Below are positions 7,522 to 16,154 of a stretch of DNA of 35,338 nt, piece after piece. The notes under the pieces are model-generated. The model worked only from the letters and a program-made list of their open reading frames with translations, made no database searches and was not told where the DNA came from. Origin of the DNA: Candidatus Methanomethylicota archaeon (GTDB lineage Archaea; Thermoproteota; Methanomethylicia; Culexarchaeales; Culexarchaeaceae); contig JAJHRD010000002.1 of the NCBI GenBank assembly GCA_020833005.1, positions 134,287-169,624 of the forward strand, in the 5' to 3' direction. Each line of letters begins with the position of its first letter. The first letter of the stretch is position 1. The position numbers were made by a program, and so were the translations under genes.

Positions 7522-8457
7522 TTATAGGATCTTTAAATCTTCGAGTAACTCGCAAGCTCTACATATTTCTCTTGTTGTTGGCTCACCACAATGCTTACAT
7601 CTATTTAGTTTTATTTTCATTAAATCCTCTTTACCCATAATTTTGTTTACAAAGTCTTCAAACGATGAGACGATTGAAAATTTTACGTCTGGATGTCTAG
7701 TTTCATAATCGTTCAAGAAGGATCTAATTTCACTTCTAAGGGAGAGTTTGGAGAATGGACATTCATTGGAATATAAGTCTATTCCACTATAATATGCATA
7801 GAGAGCTATTTCCTTTTCCGGGATATATTTCATAGGCTTTACACGAGGTATAAACCCTTCATATTTTTGTGATTCTATTCTGAACGACTCAATTAACCGT
7901 CCTATGTCTCCACGTAATATATTCATCAAGATGGTTTGTGCCTCATCATCTAAATTGTGGGCTGTAGCTATTTTTGTTGCACCAATTTCCCTACCTTTCA
8001 CGTTCAGAATCTTCCTCCTTAAAACACCACAATAAGTGCATGGATGATAAGGTGATCCTTTCTTCTCTGCTATATCAATTATTTCTTTAAGTGTGTACCC
8101 GTAAAAATCTTTAAATGAAAAAGTTAAATGCTCCACCCCAAACATGCTTGAAAATTTCTTCGCTATCCTTATTCCTTCCACACGATAACCATTAAATCCC
8201 TCATCAATTGTAATGGCAGTTAATTTCACATCAGGAAAGTTTCTCTCAATCTTAGAAACAATTTTCATCATAACAACACTATCCTTCCCACCGGAAACTG
8301 CAAGGACTATATTATCATTCCAATCAAATAGCTTCCCCTTATTTATAGTCCAGCGAACCCTATCTTCAACATGTTTTATAAAACAATTCTTGCAGTAAGC
8401 AACGCCAGATATCCTCTTAAAATATACCGCTTGCCTATCACAAAATGAACATTTCAA
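7522..8457 (-). CDS. ncsA: tRNA 2-thiolation enzyme, TtuA/NcsA (Ctu1) family
   Basis: 311 residues. Adenylates a tRNA uridine and replaces its O2 with sulfur. Order of parts: N-terminal zinc site (Cys3, Cys6, Cys22, Cys25), PP-loop ATPase with SGGKDS at 55-60, the PCTYCG motif (Cys140 and Cys143, [4Fe-4S] ligands), ATAHNLDDEAQT, and a C-terminal zinc ribbon (CKHCG...CRAC). Family members act either on U54 (TtuA) or on wobble U34 (NcsA/Ctu1). Because pus10 and trmY, which together make m1-pseudouridine at position 54, are also encoded here, the U34 role is more likely; this is an inference. It follows the S2P protease gene by 6 nt with a GAGGTGAT ribosome-binding site, and its 3' end meets the SRP RNA tail to tail. 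Confidence 0.9.
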   Translation of the reverse strand: MKCSFCDRQAVYFKRISGVAYCKNCFIKHVEDRVRWTINKGKLFDWNDNIVLAVSGGKDSVVMMKIVSKIERNFPDVKLTAITIDEGFNGYRVEGIRIAKKFSSMFGVEHLTFSFKDFYGYTLKEIIDIAEKKGSPYHPCTYCGVLRRKILNVKGREIGATKIATAHNLDDEAQTILMNILRGDIGRLIESFRIESQKYEGFIPRVKPMKYIPEKEIALYAYYSGIDLYSNECPFSKLSLRSEIRSFLNDYETRHPDVKFSIVSSFEDFVNKIMGKEDLMKIKLNRCKHCGEPTTREICRACELLEDLKIL

Positions 8458-8463
8458 TCAACA

Positions 8464-9648
8464 TCACCTCAAGAACATTGATTGCGAAACGTTAAGGAAT
8501 AGTAGAAGCAATGAAGCAAATTTCAAAATTTCCAAAAACAATTCCCCAATCCCAACAGATTTGCCCATAAAGAATGTTTTCTTTGAATTAAGCGCTTTGT
8601 GACTAAATAAAACTTCAAAAAATCGTCCTCCATCAAAGAATGGTATTGGAAGCATATTTATAAAGGCAGCACTTAAAGATATAACCTCAAACCAATTCAG
8701 GAAATTATAGTAATAGTAGGGTAGAAGTGGAGATGATAACAATGGAATGGATGAAGGATAATAATTGAAAACACGTACGCCAAGGAAAACTTTTGACGCA
8801 TTGCTTGGATGAGCACCTCCAATCATACAAATATCGCCTCGAAGTGTAGTTAATGTGACATTCGAATTAGCTGGTATAGAACTGAGTATATTCGAAAAAG
8901 ATAAAGAATTATTGATTTTAATTCCATTAATCCTCAATATAACATCCCCAACTTTAACTCCATAAAATTGCGCTGGTGACCCATCGACAACCTCAACCAC
9001 AACAACACCAGAGGGAGGGCCGTAAAATGGGGATATGAAAAAGGAGAAGTTTGCAATAATGGAAAGTGCAATTATTCCAGTTATCAAATTCGCCGCCGAA
9101 CCAGAAGCAAGTATTCTCAACTTAGACAGAACTTTAGCAGAATTCATTTCATTTTCATCCAGTTCAACAAAACCTCCTCCCAAGAACATTGCAAGCAATA
9201 TACCTACACTCTTAATATTCACATTCTCGGTGAAAGCTGCAATTCCATGTGCAAACTCGTGAAAGAAGAAGACCAAGACCACTGAAATGATAAAATAAGG
9301 TAAAGAATTAAATGAGATGGTTATTCCAGGAATTAGTGGAAGGATGGGTTGAACTTCACCCATTCGGGAATAGTAGGAGATTATGTTGCTTATGAAAAAG
9401 TTTAAGGTAAATAGTGCTTCACCAATACCCAGAAAAACACCTATTGTAAAGAGCACCTTCCAAAATCTTCTTGCATAATTAGCTACTTTAAAAATAAACA
9501 CGTTCAGCTTTTCAGTTTTCCATAATAGTACTAGATATGGTTTTATCTCAACATTATATCTTTCCAATTTAAACACTTTGTAAAGTATAAATAAAGTTGC
9601 CCAAAATATGGAAAGATAAACTAAGAATAGCAGTATGTCGCTAATCAT
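8464..9648 (-). CDS. Site-2-type membrane metalloprotease (M50) with a PDZ domain
   Basis: About 394 residues. Intramembrane zinc protease. N-terminal transmembrane segments lie at about 3-24 and 64-90. The catalytic HEFAH (130-134) sits in a hydrophobic segment, and a PDZ domain follows at about 205-275 (VVEVVDGSPAQFYGVKVGDVI). The third zinc ligand is in the C-terminal motif NMLPIPFFDGGR (331-342). The frame is open up to 9765, but the first 39 codons would overlap the divergent nucleotidyltransferase gene; ATG at 9648 with GGTGGC directly upstream fits the membrane-protein start. Substrate unknown; such proteases usually release membrane-held regulators. Probably co-transcribed with the thiolase gene downstream. 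Confidence 0.9.
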   Translation of the reverse strand: MISDILLFLVYLSIFWATLFILYKVFKLERYNVEIKPYLVLLWKTEKLNVFIFKVANYARRFWKVLFTIGVFLGIGEALFTLNFFISNIISYYSRMGEVQPILPLIPGITISFNSLPYFIISVVLVFFFHEFAHGIAAFTENVNIKSVGILLAMFLGGGFVELDENEMNSAKVLSKLRILASGSAANLITGIIALSIIANFSFFISPFYGPPSGVVVVEVVDGSPAQFYGVKVGDVILRINGIKINNSLSFSNILSSIPANSNVTLTTLRGDICMIGGAHPSNASKVFLGVRVFNYYPSSIPLLSSPLLPYYYYNFLNWFEVISLSAAFINMLPIPFFDGGRFFEVLFSHKALNSKKTFFMGKSVGIGELFLEILKFASLLLLFLNVSQSMFLR

Positions 9649-9705
9649 GCCACCACAACCAACCAAAAACTTAACAATTACTATAAGATAAATTCTTCTT
9701 AGAGT

Positions 9706-10410
9706 ATGAGGAGGAAGGTAATCACTAAAGGTGATGCAAAGAAGGTTGTATACGATCAAGATCATTGGAGCCTATTTTATAGTTTAAGAAGTAAAGCTAG
9801 AGAGATTATGGAGGCCTTGAAGAAGATGGGAATTGATTGCGTAGTGCATGGAAGTTTGGCGAGGGGTGATGTGCATAAGGATAGCGACATAGACATTTTC
9901 ATACCATATCCAATACCATCATATTTGGTGGAAATAGCATTGGATAAAATAGGTGCAAAGATATATGGTAAGGAACTTGTCCAAGCCACACCTAATCATG
10001 TAATGAAAGCACATATAGAGTTAAGTGATAACATAATCATAACATTCCCATTAATGAATATGCGAAGGCTGGAAAGAGAATTTTACAAATTCGGGGGAGA
10101 GGTGGATTTAGATGATATTATAAACAATAGGAGGAAACCAGGAGTTACGAAAAGCCTCCTACTAATAGAACCAACAGAAGATGGACATATAGAATCTCCA
10201 ATAATTGGGAGAGAAGAATATGTCGCGAAGATACTAGGTGTTTCCATAGATATAGTAAAGGAGAGAGAACGAATACTAATGAGGCGCGATGAAATTGGAA
10301 GAACAGGAGTCTATTTCAAATATATATTGTCACCAGCTGAAAACTTTGAAGAAGTATTTAAAAATATGTTAGATAGAAACCCAGCATTAAGAAGAAGGTA
10401 CAGCCTTTAA
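9706..10410 (+). CDS. Archaeal nucleotidyltransferase of the COG1665 type
   Basis: 234 residues. Minimal polymerase-beta-type nucleotidyltransferase: GSLARGDVHKDSDIDIFIP (about residues 48-66) holds the GS motif and the paired metal-binding aspartates (D-I-D). The rest matches the archaeal family of unknown substrate; it is not a full CCA-adding enzyme, which is about twice as long. ATG at 9706 lies about 25 nt from a TATA-like TATAAGATAAAT (about 9680-9691), so the transcript is probably leaderless. Divergent from the M50 protease with 57 nt between. Confidence 0.82.
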   Translation: MRRKVITKGDAKKVVYDQDHWSLFYSLRSKAREIMEALKKMGIDCVVHGSLARGDVHKDSDIDIFIPYPIPSYLVEIALDKIGAKIYGKELVQATPNHVMKAHIELSDNIIITFPLMNMRRLEREFYKFGGEVDLDDIINNRRKPGVTKSLLLIEPTEDGHIESPIIGREEYVAKILGVSIDIVKERERILMRRDEIGRTGVYFKYILSPAENFEEVFKNMLDRNPALRRRYSL

Positions 10411-10446
10411 ATAGTATCATATTTATGTGAAAAGAGGGATAAAATA

Positions 10447-10710
10447 ATGATTAACCTAATTATGGTAACACAAAGTCTAGAAGAAAAGTTTAGGGATATT
10501 GTAAGTAACTGGATAAAGAGTGTGGAAGAGAATATAATATGGATAACTTCGATGATAAAAGACGCAGCGTTAACCATTGGGAGGGCATCATACTCATCAA
10601 TGATAATAATTGGAGTTATAATGTGGTGTATGAACATACAAAAATATTACGCAAGAAGATTAATATATGGTGGAATAGTATTGGCGTTAATCACAGAACT
10701 GCTGGCTTGA
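10447..10710 (+). CDS. Small membrane protein, unknown function
   Basis: 87 residues. A short amphipathic, charged N-terminal half (about 1-45, LEEKFRDIVSNWIKSVEENI) is followed by two hydrophobic segments at about 50-63 and 73-87, the second ending at the C terminus. It resembles small uncharacterised archaeal membrane proteins, but no family is recognised. The ATG at 10447 has a GAGGGA ribosome-binding site 8 nt upstream, which supports it as a real gene; an internal ATG six codons in is possible. Lies 36 nt after the nucleotidyltransferase gene and is convergent with trmJ (9 nt gap). Confidence 0.55.
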   Translation: MINLIMVTQSLEEKFRDIVSNWIKSVEENIIWITSMIKDAALTIGRASYSSMIIIGVIMWCMNIQKYYARRLIYGGIVLALITELLA

Positions 10711-10719
10711 AATCCACAA

Positions 10720-11427
10720 TTACTTGCTAAGAGAAAGTAATATTCGTCTAAAAACACCCATCAAAGTAAATGCTTCTCTACCAGATATAAATGATCTTCC
10801 AATAATATGTTTGAACACTATAAAGGCTCTCTCCCTCTTATGTGAAGGATAATTAATGGCATCTAGAATATTCTTAAAATACTCTAAGAGCTTTTCCTTC
10901 TCTATTTGAGAAGACTCTCTATACTTAGCAGGTTTACTGGAACTCTTTGATAGAAAGAGCTCGTATAGTATTATGGCAACTGCATGACTAAGATTGAGGG
11001 ATGGATATAGGTGGCTTGTGGGTATTGTAACTATGACATCACAGAATTTTAATTCCTCATTCTTAAGTCCAATACTTTCCCTACCAAAAATTAAACCTAT
11101 TTTACCACGAACATCGCTAATAGCATCGGCAAGCATTCTAGGCGTAATGGCCATTCTTAATAAATTGTAATCATGACCACGTTTACTTGTTGTTCCAATA
11201 TTGAAATCTGTAAAATCTTTCAGTTTAGTTAAGTCATCAAGGACGATAGCGTCATCCAATATCGGTTTAGCATGAACAGCATAGATAGAAGCTTCATTAA
11301 CATCAATTTTCGGATTTATTAATATTAAATGTTTAAAACCAAAGTTCATCATAACCCTTGCAACGAAGCCCACATTACCTGAATATTCAGGTTCAACTAA
11401 AACGATGTATATGCTCTCTAATTCCAT
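10720..11427 (-). CDS. trmJ: tRNA 2'-O-methyltransferase TrmJ (position 32), SPOUT class
   Basis: 235 residues. Uses S-adenosylmethionine to 2'-O-methylate nucleotide 32 of the anticodon loop. The N-terminal SPOUT domain (about 1-155) shows IVLVEPEYSGNVGFVARVMMNFG, the knot motifs GLIFGRESIGLKNEEL and IPTSHLYPSLNLSHAVAIILYEL, all typical of TrmJ/TrmH-like enzymes. The C-terminal about 80 residues form the helical extension seen in TrmJ. The gene begins inside the last 10 nt of the HemK-like gene, so the two are translationally coupled. Confidence 0.9.
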   Translation of the reverse strand: MELESIYIVLVEPEYSGNVGFVARVMMNFGFKHLILINPKIDVNEASIYAVHAKPILDDAIVLDDLTKLKDFTDFNIGTTSKRGHDYNLLRMAITPRMLADAISDVRGKIGLIFGRESIGLKNEELKFCDVIVTIPTSHLYPSLNLSHAVAIILYELFLSKSSSKPAKYRESSQIEKEKLLEYFKNILDAINYPSHKRERAFIVFKHIIGRSFISGREAFTLMGVFRRILLSLSK

Positions 11428-12044
11428 CTTCTCACCGCTCTAATCAAATATAATTTCTCAAAAAAGAAGCTTTTTTCAAGAACGACCGAAACTTCGAAGC
11501 CCATTTCATATAATTTACTAAGAGTTTTCTGAGGATTGGATAAAGAAGATTGTAAAAGCAGAAGTTCACCATTTTTACGAAGCATGTAAGGAAAAGCATC
11601 TATAAAACGATCTATAATCAATCTACCATCCACACCTCCACACCATGCCATCCGCTCCTCCTCATCAATATATAAATCATATTTATCAGCGGGTAAGTAT
11701 GGGGGATTAAAAACAATCAAATCAAAGGTTGATGGCTTAAATGGATCTACAAGATTACCTCTCACTATTGATATTTTATTTTGTATGGAATTTAGCTTCA
11801 CATTATACCATGTGTTTCTCGTAGCATTACCACTTATGTCAATTGCAACCACATGTTTACAAACTCTAGTTAGAAGCATAGACAATATGCCACAACCACA
11901 TCCAACATCCAGTCCACATTCATACTCCTTGTTAAGCGATTTTATCAATTCACAAAACATAAAGCTGTCATCAGATGGGCAATAGACTTTTGGAAATACT
12001 GTGATTTCAAAACCGTAAAGATTAAAGCGATGTATATGCTTCAT
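11418..12044 (-). CDS. HemK-related glutamine methyltransferase (PrmC/Mtq2-like)
   Basis: 208 residues. SAM-dependent methylase of the archaeal HemK group, expected to N5-methylate the GGQ glutamine of release factor aRF1, as Mtq2 does for eRF1. The SAM-binding motif I is DVGCGCGILSMLL (about residues 43-55), and the substrate motif is FNPPYLP (about 112-118), the NPPY signature for amide methylation. It lies in the conserved archaeal order rpl21e-rpoF-DUF655-ksgA-hemK. Mtq2 needs Trm112 as partner; no trm112 is seen in the window. Confidence 0.88.
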   Translation of the reverse strand: MKHIHRFNLYGFEITVFPKVYCPSDDSFMFCELIKSLNKEYECGLDVGCGCGILSMLLTRVCKHVVAIDISGNATRNTWYNVKLNSIQNKISIVRGNLVDPFKPSTFDLIVFNPPYLPADKYDLYIDEEERMAWCGGVDGRLIIDRFIDAFPYMLRKNGELLLLQSSLSNPQKTLSKLYEMGFEVSVVLEKSFFFEKLYLIRAVRRWN

Positions 12045-12066
12045 AACGATCTATAGGCTTATTATT

Positions 12067-12906
12067 TCACTTCAACTTAAAATTAAGTTGATTATATAAA
12101 AGCGATGCTACCATATATAATTCATCGATGCCCAACTCTACAACTCTTTTCTCAATAAATGGTATTTTACACACCGTATCATTGTATATTTTTCCAGGAA
12201 GGTTTTTGAATTTAAAATAGATATCTAGAGCGTTTCTCAATTTTTTATTCTTACAAGTGAAAATAATTCTAACAAAATCTAGAAAAAACAGGTTTACATC
12301 ATCTTGAAGTGAAACATTTTTGGGTGTTAACCTTATTAAAGAAATATCAACCTCAGGCTGTGGGTAAAAACAGTTTTTAGATACATTTTCAAGAAGATCT
12401 ATTTGAAAAAAGAAGTTTGAAGTTACGCTTAACCTACCATAATCTTTAGAACCAGGCTTAGCTAACATTCTATCTACAAACTCTCTCTGTAAAGTTAAGA
12501 CAGCTAATTTGAATTTGATCTCTTGAGCCATCTTAAACAATAATGGTGAAGATATGTTAAAGGGTACATTAGAAATTATCTTGTCAACGTTACTAATATT
12601 TAATTTCAAAACATTGGCATGTATAATGTTTACATTTTCAAAATCTTTCAACATTGACCTTAGGATATTTACAAGTTTAGCATCTATCTCAACAGCTATG
12701 ACCTTTTTAGCCTTTTCAGCTATCTTTCTAGTTAAAAAGCCAAGACCCGCCCCAACTTCCAAGACAACATCATTACTTTCAATATTTGCCGAATCAATCA
12801 TTTTTGAAATTAAAGAAGGGCATATAACGAAATTTTGCCCCAATCTCCTTTTAGGCTTTATATTGTACTGTTTTAATATATGTTTAACTTCAGCTAAAAG
12901 GCTCAT
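12067..12906 (-). CDS. ksgA: 16S rRNA dimethyladenosine transferase (KsgA/Dim1)
   Basis: About 279 residues. Dimethylates two adjacent adenines in the 3' terminal helix of 16S rRNA, a late small-subunit assembly step. Motifs: RLGQNFVICPSLISKM at the N terminus, SAM motif I LEVGAGLGFLTR, acidic VIAVEID, and motif IV NVPFNISSPLLFK, where the usual NLPY is NVPF, as in Dim1-type proteins. A GTG at 12912 overlaps the DUF655 stop by one base, but ATG at 12906 has AAAGGT at good spacing. Nob1, another small-subunit maturation factor, is encoded at 20957. Confidence 0.95.
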   Translation of the reverse strand: MSLLAEVKHILKQYNIKPKRRLGQNFVICPSLISKMIDSANIESNDVVLEVGAGLGFLTRKIAEKAKKVIAVEIDAKLVNILRSMLKDFENVNIIHANVLKLNISNVDKIISNVPFNISSPLLFKMAQEIKFKLAVLTLQREFVDRMLAKPGSKDYGRLSVTSNFFFQIDLLENVSKNCFYPQPEVDISLIRLTPKNVSLQDDVNLFFLDFVRIIFTCKNKKLRNALDIYFKFKNLPGKIYNDTVCKIPFIEKRVVELGIDELYMVASLLYNQLNFKLK

Positions 12907-12911
12907 AGCCA

Positions 12912-13487
12912 CTAACCTTTCACAAATAACCTATACTTATCCTCCCCTATTAATTCTGAAATAATACGTTTAATAATCAGCTTCTTTGGATCGGAAATTT
13001 TAGCTCTTAAACGTATATCTTCAAAACTTTCAAATGGCTTGACCCTCCTTTCTTCTAGGATAATCCATAAATGTTTTTTCCCGATCCCTGGTAATAATTC
13101 AAGTGAATGCATTCTTGTAGTTAAAGCTCCAGCTGTATTGAAGAAGTTTACGAATTTCTTTTCTTGCTGCGTTACAATGATATCAAGCACATTTAATAGC
13201 TCATCCTTAGCAGTAGCGGTTAAGTCATTATATGTTATTTTACGTTTAATTCGTAATACTTTATCCCTAACACCCTTACCTATGTATAAAAGCTCTCTGG
13301 GGGCAACTGACACATTAGGTCTTATGACAACTTCTAGTAAAACAAAGTAATCTGCGCCTATAACCTGCGCTATTGGCTCACTTTTAAAGAGAGACTTCTC
13401 AGTAAGCGGATGACCATATGGTAGGAAATCAAGTACATAGGCATAATTTTCATAGAAACTATCGGTTTTACCTCTATAAGAAGACAT
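12912..13487 (-). CDS. DUF655 protein (archaeal RNA-linked helix-hairpin-helix protein)
   Basis: 191 residues. Conserved archaeal protein of unknown biochemistry, always near rpl21e-rpoF-ksgA. The N-terminal half is OB-like (AYVLDFLPYGHP, then YFVLLEVVIRPN and ELLYIGKGVRDKV). The C-terminal half has a helix-hairpin-helix (LELLPGIGKKHLWIILEERRVKPF, about residues 130-155) suited to nucleic-acid binding. The pairing of these folds and its neighbours suggest an RNA-binding role in ribosome assembly or transcription; that is an inference. Confidence 0.92.
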   Translation of the reverse strand: MSSYRGKTDSFYENYAYVLDFLPYGHPLTEKSLFKSEPIAQVIGADYFVLLEVVIRPNVSVAPRELLYIGKGVRDKVLRIKRKITYNDLTATAKDELLNVLDIIVTQQEKKFVNFFNTAGALTTRMHSLELLPGIGKKHLWIILEERRVKPFESFEDIRLRAKISDPKKLIIKRIISELIGEDKYRLFVKG

Positions 13488-13530
13488 GAAAGAACACCTA
13501 ATAAAAAGTTTGGATTAAACAAGGATATTG

Positions 13531-13872
13531 TTAGCAGAAGCTTCTTATAACTTCCAATATTTTTTGCAATTCAGAAGTTAATAGAACTCTTCCCTCGGTT
13601 ATGGTAAGAACTCTTAACTCCTCTATAGTTTTGGGTAGAATGTTAGCTATTTGAACTGCAGAAAATCGTGATAATTTAAATTCATCTACCAACTTTTTTA
13701 TTAAATCCTCAGCTTTTTGCGAATCAATCTTAGCTATTTTTGATGATACATCTAATGTGAGATTTTGTAGTGTGGAGAGATCCCCACTCTCCATTCTCTT
13801 TTTCAAAAGATCCTTCACTATTGCATAGGGTACTTCAATTTTTTCAGAAATGATTCTTGGAATAGAAATCAC
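13531..13872 (-). CDS. rpoF: DNA-directed RNA polymerase subunit F (Rpb4-like)
   Basis: 113 residues, normal for archaeal RpoF. It forms the polymerase stalk with subunit E (Rpb7). The N-terminal helix IISEKIEVPYAIVKDLLKKR aligns with the family tip domain, and the C-terminal HRDC-like part includes LVDEFKLSRFSAVQIANILPKTIEELR. Start is unclear: the only standard start codon is GTG at 13872, but it lies inside the GAGGTGAT ribosome-binding sequence; the best-spaced in-frame codon after that motif is ATT at 13863. It follows rpl21e by 8 nt. Confidence 0.93.
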   Translation of the reverse strand: MISIPRIISEKIEVPYAIVKDLLKKRMESGDLSTLQNLTLDVSSKIAKIDSQKAEDLIKKLVDEFKLSRFSAVQIANILPKTIEELRVLTITEGRVLLTSELQKILEVIRSFC

Positions 13873-13880
13873 CTCAAAAT

Positions 13881-14177
13881 TTAAGTGATTAGCGGCCTGA
13901 TATGTTGCGGTCTAACAATTAGTGTTTTCTCTTTCTCTCCAAGATTGACTTTAATTATGTAAGCTCTGCCTCTACGACCAATGATCGTCCCCACTTTCCC
14001 ATGATAGCGTCGGTGCGGCATCCCCTTGTGAACACTTGGGTCAATAACTATGGAAACCTTATCACCTTCCTTATATGGATAAATTATTCTACTTAAAGGT
14101 GCTAAACCTTTCTCCCTCACATTTTTACGTAATAATTTCCGAGTTCTACTTCTATACCCAACAGAGTGCTTCACCAA
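13881..14177 (-). CDS. rpl21e: 50S ribosomal protein L21e (eL21)
   Basis: 98 residues. Archaeal/eukaryotic large-subunit protein. HSVGYRSRTRKLLRKNVREKG and the PSVHKGMPHRRYHGKVGTIIGRRGRAY block are diagnostic. The frame opens with GTG at 14186, but TTG at 14177 has AGGTGA five bases upstream and yields the family N terminus M-V-K-x-S, so it is chosen. First gene of the rpl21e-rpoF-DUF655-ksgA-hemK-trmJ series; an AT-rich tract at about 14195-14225 may hold the promoter. Confidence 0.95.
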   Translation of the reverse strand: MVKHSVGYRSRTRKLLRKNVREKGLAPLSRIIYPYKEGDKVSIVIDPSVHKGMPHRRYHGKVGTIIGRRGRAYIIKVNLGEKEKTLIVRPQHIRPLIT

Positions 14178-14252
14178 TGCCTTCACCTAAACAACAATTT
14201 TACAATAGTTTATTTTATAGGGTAATTAATAAATATTCCACCAATTTACCTC

Positions 14253-15596
14253 CTATATTTCCTCAGATACAAAGATAATGGATAATTCAACGCATCTGGC
14301 TTTGAGTTGCAATATTTGAGAAAAGTTAGGTATTGTCCTATTGTTATCTCCGCTTATAAGCTCTTTCACATATAATCCGCCTTGACATTCTATGGTGGCT
14401 TTAAATCTTCGGGAATCAATAAGTTCAGTTTTAACAGAATAAACTTTTTTCACTCTAATTTTGTTAGCTCTTCTATGTAGGACACGTAATGGAGTATACT
14501 GCCTAATTTCTCTATTAAAGAAATATTCCTCTAACTTTTTAAGAGAATTTTCATCTAATTCTCCGTCAACTTCTATTAAAGCTTGATAAACTTTTCTGGA
14601 AAATGCCGATAAAGTTTTTAGTTTTCTTACCTCTTTCCTATTAGAAAAACGAATTAATTTTACTTCTATCATACCTTTAGCGTTATCATTAATTGCCTTC
14701 TCTAAGTAAGCTAAGTCTACATTCCTACGCTTAGGATCCTTTATTTCAACAATGAATGGTCTCCCATTCCCAAGAGTTAAAGTGTCAACGTCTTCTCTCC
14801 CCGCACCATGAAAAATGCCTTCAACACCATTAGTAGCATTAAGGATGGGACCTATGATTAATTCAGAGATGGAAGTACTATAGCGTTTACCAGTATAGTT
14901 ACATTGAGGACACCCCTTCCCCCAGCAATTACTACAAAACCATGTCGTCTGCGGAATACCCCTCACGAGCTTTTTATACCGACCATAAATGAAAACGGGT
15001 TTTGGATTTATTGAGATGTTAAAGTTTTCAATGTCCACTATAATAACGATGTCGGGATCATCAAATGACACTTTCTTTCCAATTATAACTTGTAATTTTT
15101 TGCCAATTAACCGGTTAAGTTCGGATTTTAGTGATTCACCAACATCAACGCCTATATGTGATCTTACAATGTCTTCTCTTTCTAAGAAATCTGCTGGTAT
15201 TTTAGTGCCTATAAGAAAGGTGTTGAAATCATATTCATTAAGTATGGGTAAAATCCTCTTCACATATTCATCCAAATTTTCAAATATGTTTTTACATATG
15301 AAGCATTCTTTTACACTTTGAAAATCACACCCAATATGCTTCAATAAATCCTGCGCTGGTTTAAAGAAGCCATTACTAGCCAATACTTTTAGGTTGTCTA
15401 TAGCTAAATCTTTAGATTCATCATCTTTTAACATTAAATGTGAAATCATTGTGAGTAGCAATTTAATCGAATATCCTCTATCAGCATTATTTACCCCCTT
15501 ACCCAATCGTGCAAAAAGTCTTCCAAAACAATGGTCGCAAAGCGGAAATTCCTTTAAAATGTTCATAGCGCTATCTAGAATTTTAGCACTAATCAT
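14253..15596 (-). CDS. pus10: tRNA pseudouridine synthase Pus10 (positions 54/55)
   Basis: 447 residues. Makes pseudouridine 55, and in many archaea also 54, in the T-loop. The N-terminal THUMP-containing part binds zinc (CDHC at 20-23, CFICKN further on). The catalytic part has CSNCWGKGCPQCNYTGKR, then HGAGREDVDTLTLGNGRPF with the catalytic aspartate, VEIKDPKRR, and the C-terminal GGLYVKELISGD. ATG at 15596 has GAGGTGA at good spacing. Its first 8 nt overlap the end of trmY, whose product methylates the pseudouridine at 54. Confidence 0.95.
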   Translation of the reverse strand: MISAKILDSAMNILKEFPLCDHCFGRLFARLGKGVNNADRGYSIKLLLTMISHLMLKDDESKDLAIDNLKVLASNGFFKPAQDLLKHIGCDFQSVKECFICKNIFENLDEYVKRILPILNEYDFNTFLIGTKIPADFLEREDIVRSHIGVDVGESLKSELNRLIGKKLQVIIGKKVSFDDPDIVIIVDIENFNISINPKPVFIYGRYKKLVRGIPQTTWFCSNCWGKGCPQCNYTGKRYSTSISELIIGPILNATNGVEGIFHGAGREDVDTLTLGNGRPFIVEIKDPKRRNVDLAYLEKAINDNAKGMIEVKLIRFSNRKEVRKLKTLSAFSRKVYQALIEVDGELDENSLKKLEEYFFNREIRQYTPLRVLHRRANKIRVKKVYSVKTELIDSRRFKATIECQGGLYVKELISGDNNRTIPNFSQILQLKARCVELSIIFVSEEI

Positions 15597-16137
15597 TACA
15601 CTTCACCTCTTGTTTATCTAAATAGTTACTTAATATCGTCAGCAAGGCACCAGGCAATTTATACTTTGAGGCAACTTTAATAGGTTTTGCATTTAATTTG
15701 ATCAATAATTGCAATATGTTTGGATCGATAGATGGATAGAAAATTATGAACTTAAAATTTTTAGGAAAATGAACTTTATCAATCCACATACCTTTATCAT
15801 CATTGAAAAATAAGTTACTCGAACCTTTAATCAAGCCTGAAAAATCTACTCTACTATACGAGACCCCAGGGGTTAAGAAGGCTTCCATCCCAAATCTCCC
15901 ATATTTGAGATTCATGGATAAAACTTTGCGGAAAAAGCCAATGGTGGATTGCATATCTGGACGTAAATTCCTTAATCTATCTGAGTTAAACGTTACACAT
16001 AACGGATCATTAAAATGTAACAGCAACTTTACATTGGATCTTATACCATGTGAAACTAATAATGCAGAGTACACACTTGAAGAAATTAAGTATGGAAATT
16101 TATTTATCAAGCTACTTAAGGTGTCATTAAATTTCAC
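15589..16137 (-). CDS. trmY: tRNA pseudouridine-54 N1-methyltransferase TrmY (DUF358, SPOUT)
   Basis: 182 residues from the GTG at 16137. Methylates N1 of pseudouridine 54. LLVSHGIRSNVKLLLHF and RNLRPDMQSTIGFFRKVLSM match the family core; the C-terminal knot region is divergent, with no clear G-D-H-T motif. The start is doubtful: the open frame continues upstream through R-F-F-I-V, which resembles the conserved first beta-strand of TrmY, and the codon after the AGGGGT ribosome-binding sequence is ATA (about 16152), not a standard start. Overlap with pus10, which supplies the substrate pseudouridine, supports the function. It begins right after srp54. Confidence 0.8.
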   Translation of the reverse strand: MKFNDTLSSLINKFPYLISSSVYSALLVSHGIRSNVKLLLHFNDPLCVTFNSDRLRNLRPDMQSTIGFFRKVLSMNLKYGRFGMEAFLTPGVSYSRVDFSGLIKGSSNLFFNDDKGMWIDKVHFPKNFKFIIFYPSIDPNILQLLIKLNAKPIKVASKYKLPGALLTILSNYLDKQEVKCND

Positions 16138-16154
16138 TATGAAAAACCTTATAG

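Noticed and set aside
9649-9765. 39-residue N-terminal extension of the M50 protease
   Set aside because: Overlaps the divergent nucleotidyltransferase gene and the shared promoter; ATG at 9648 has a ribosome-binding sequence.
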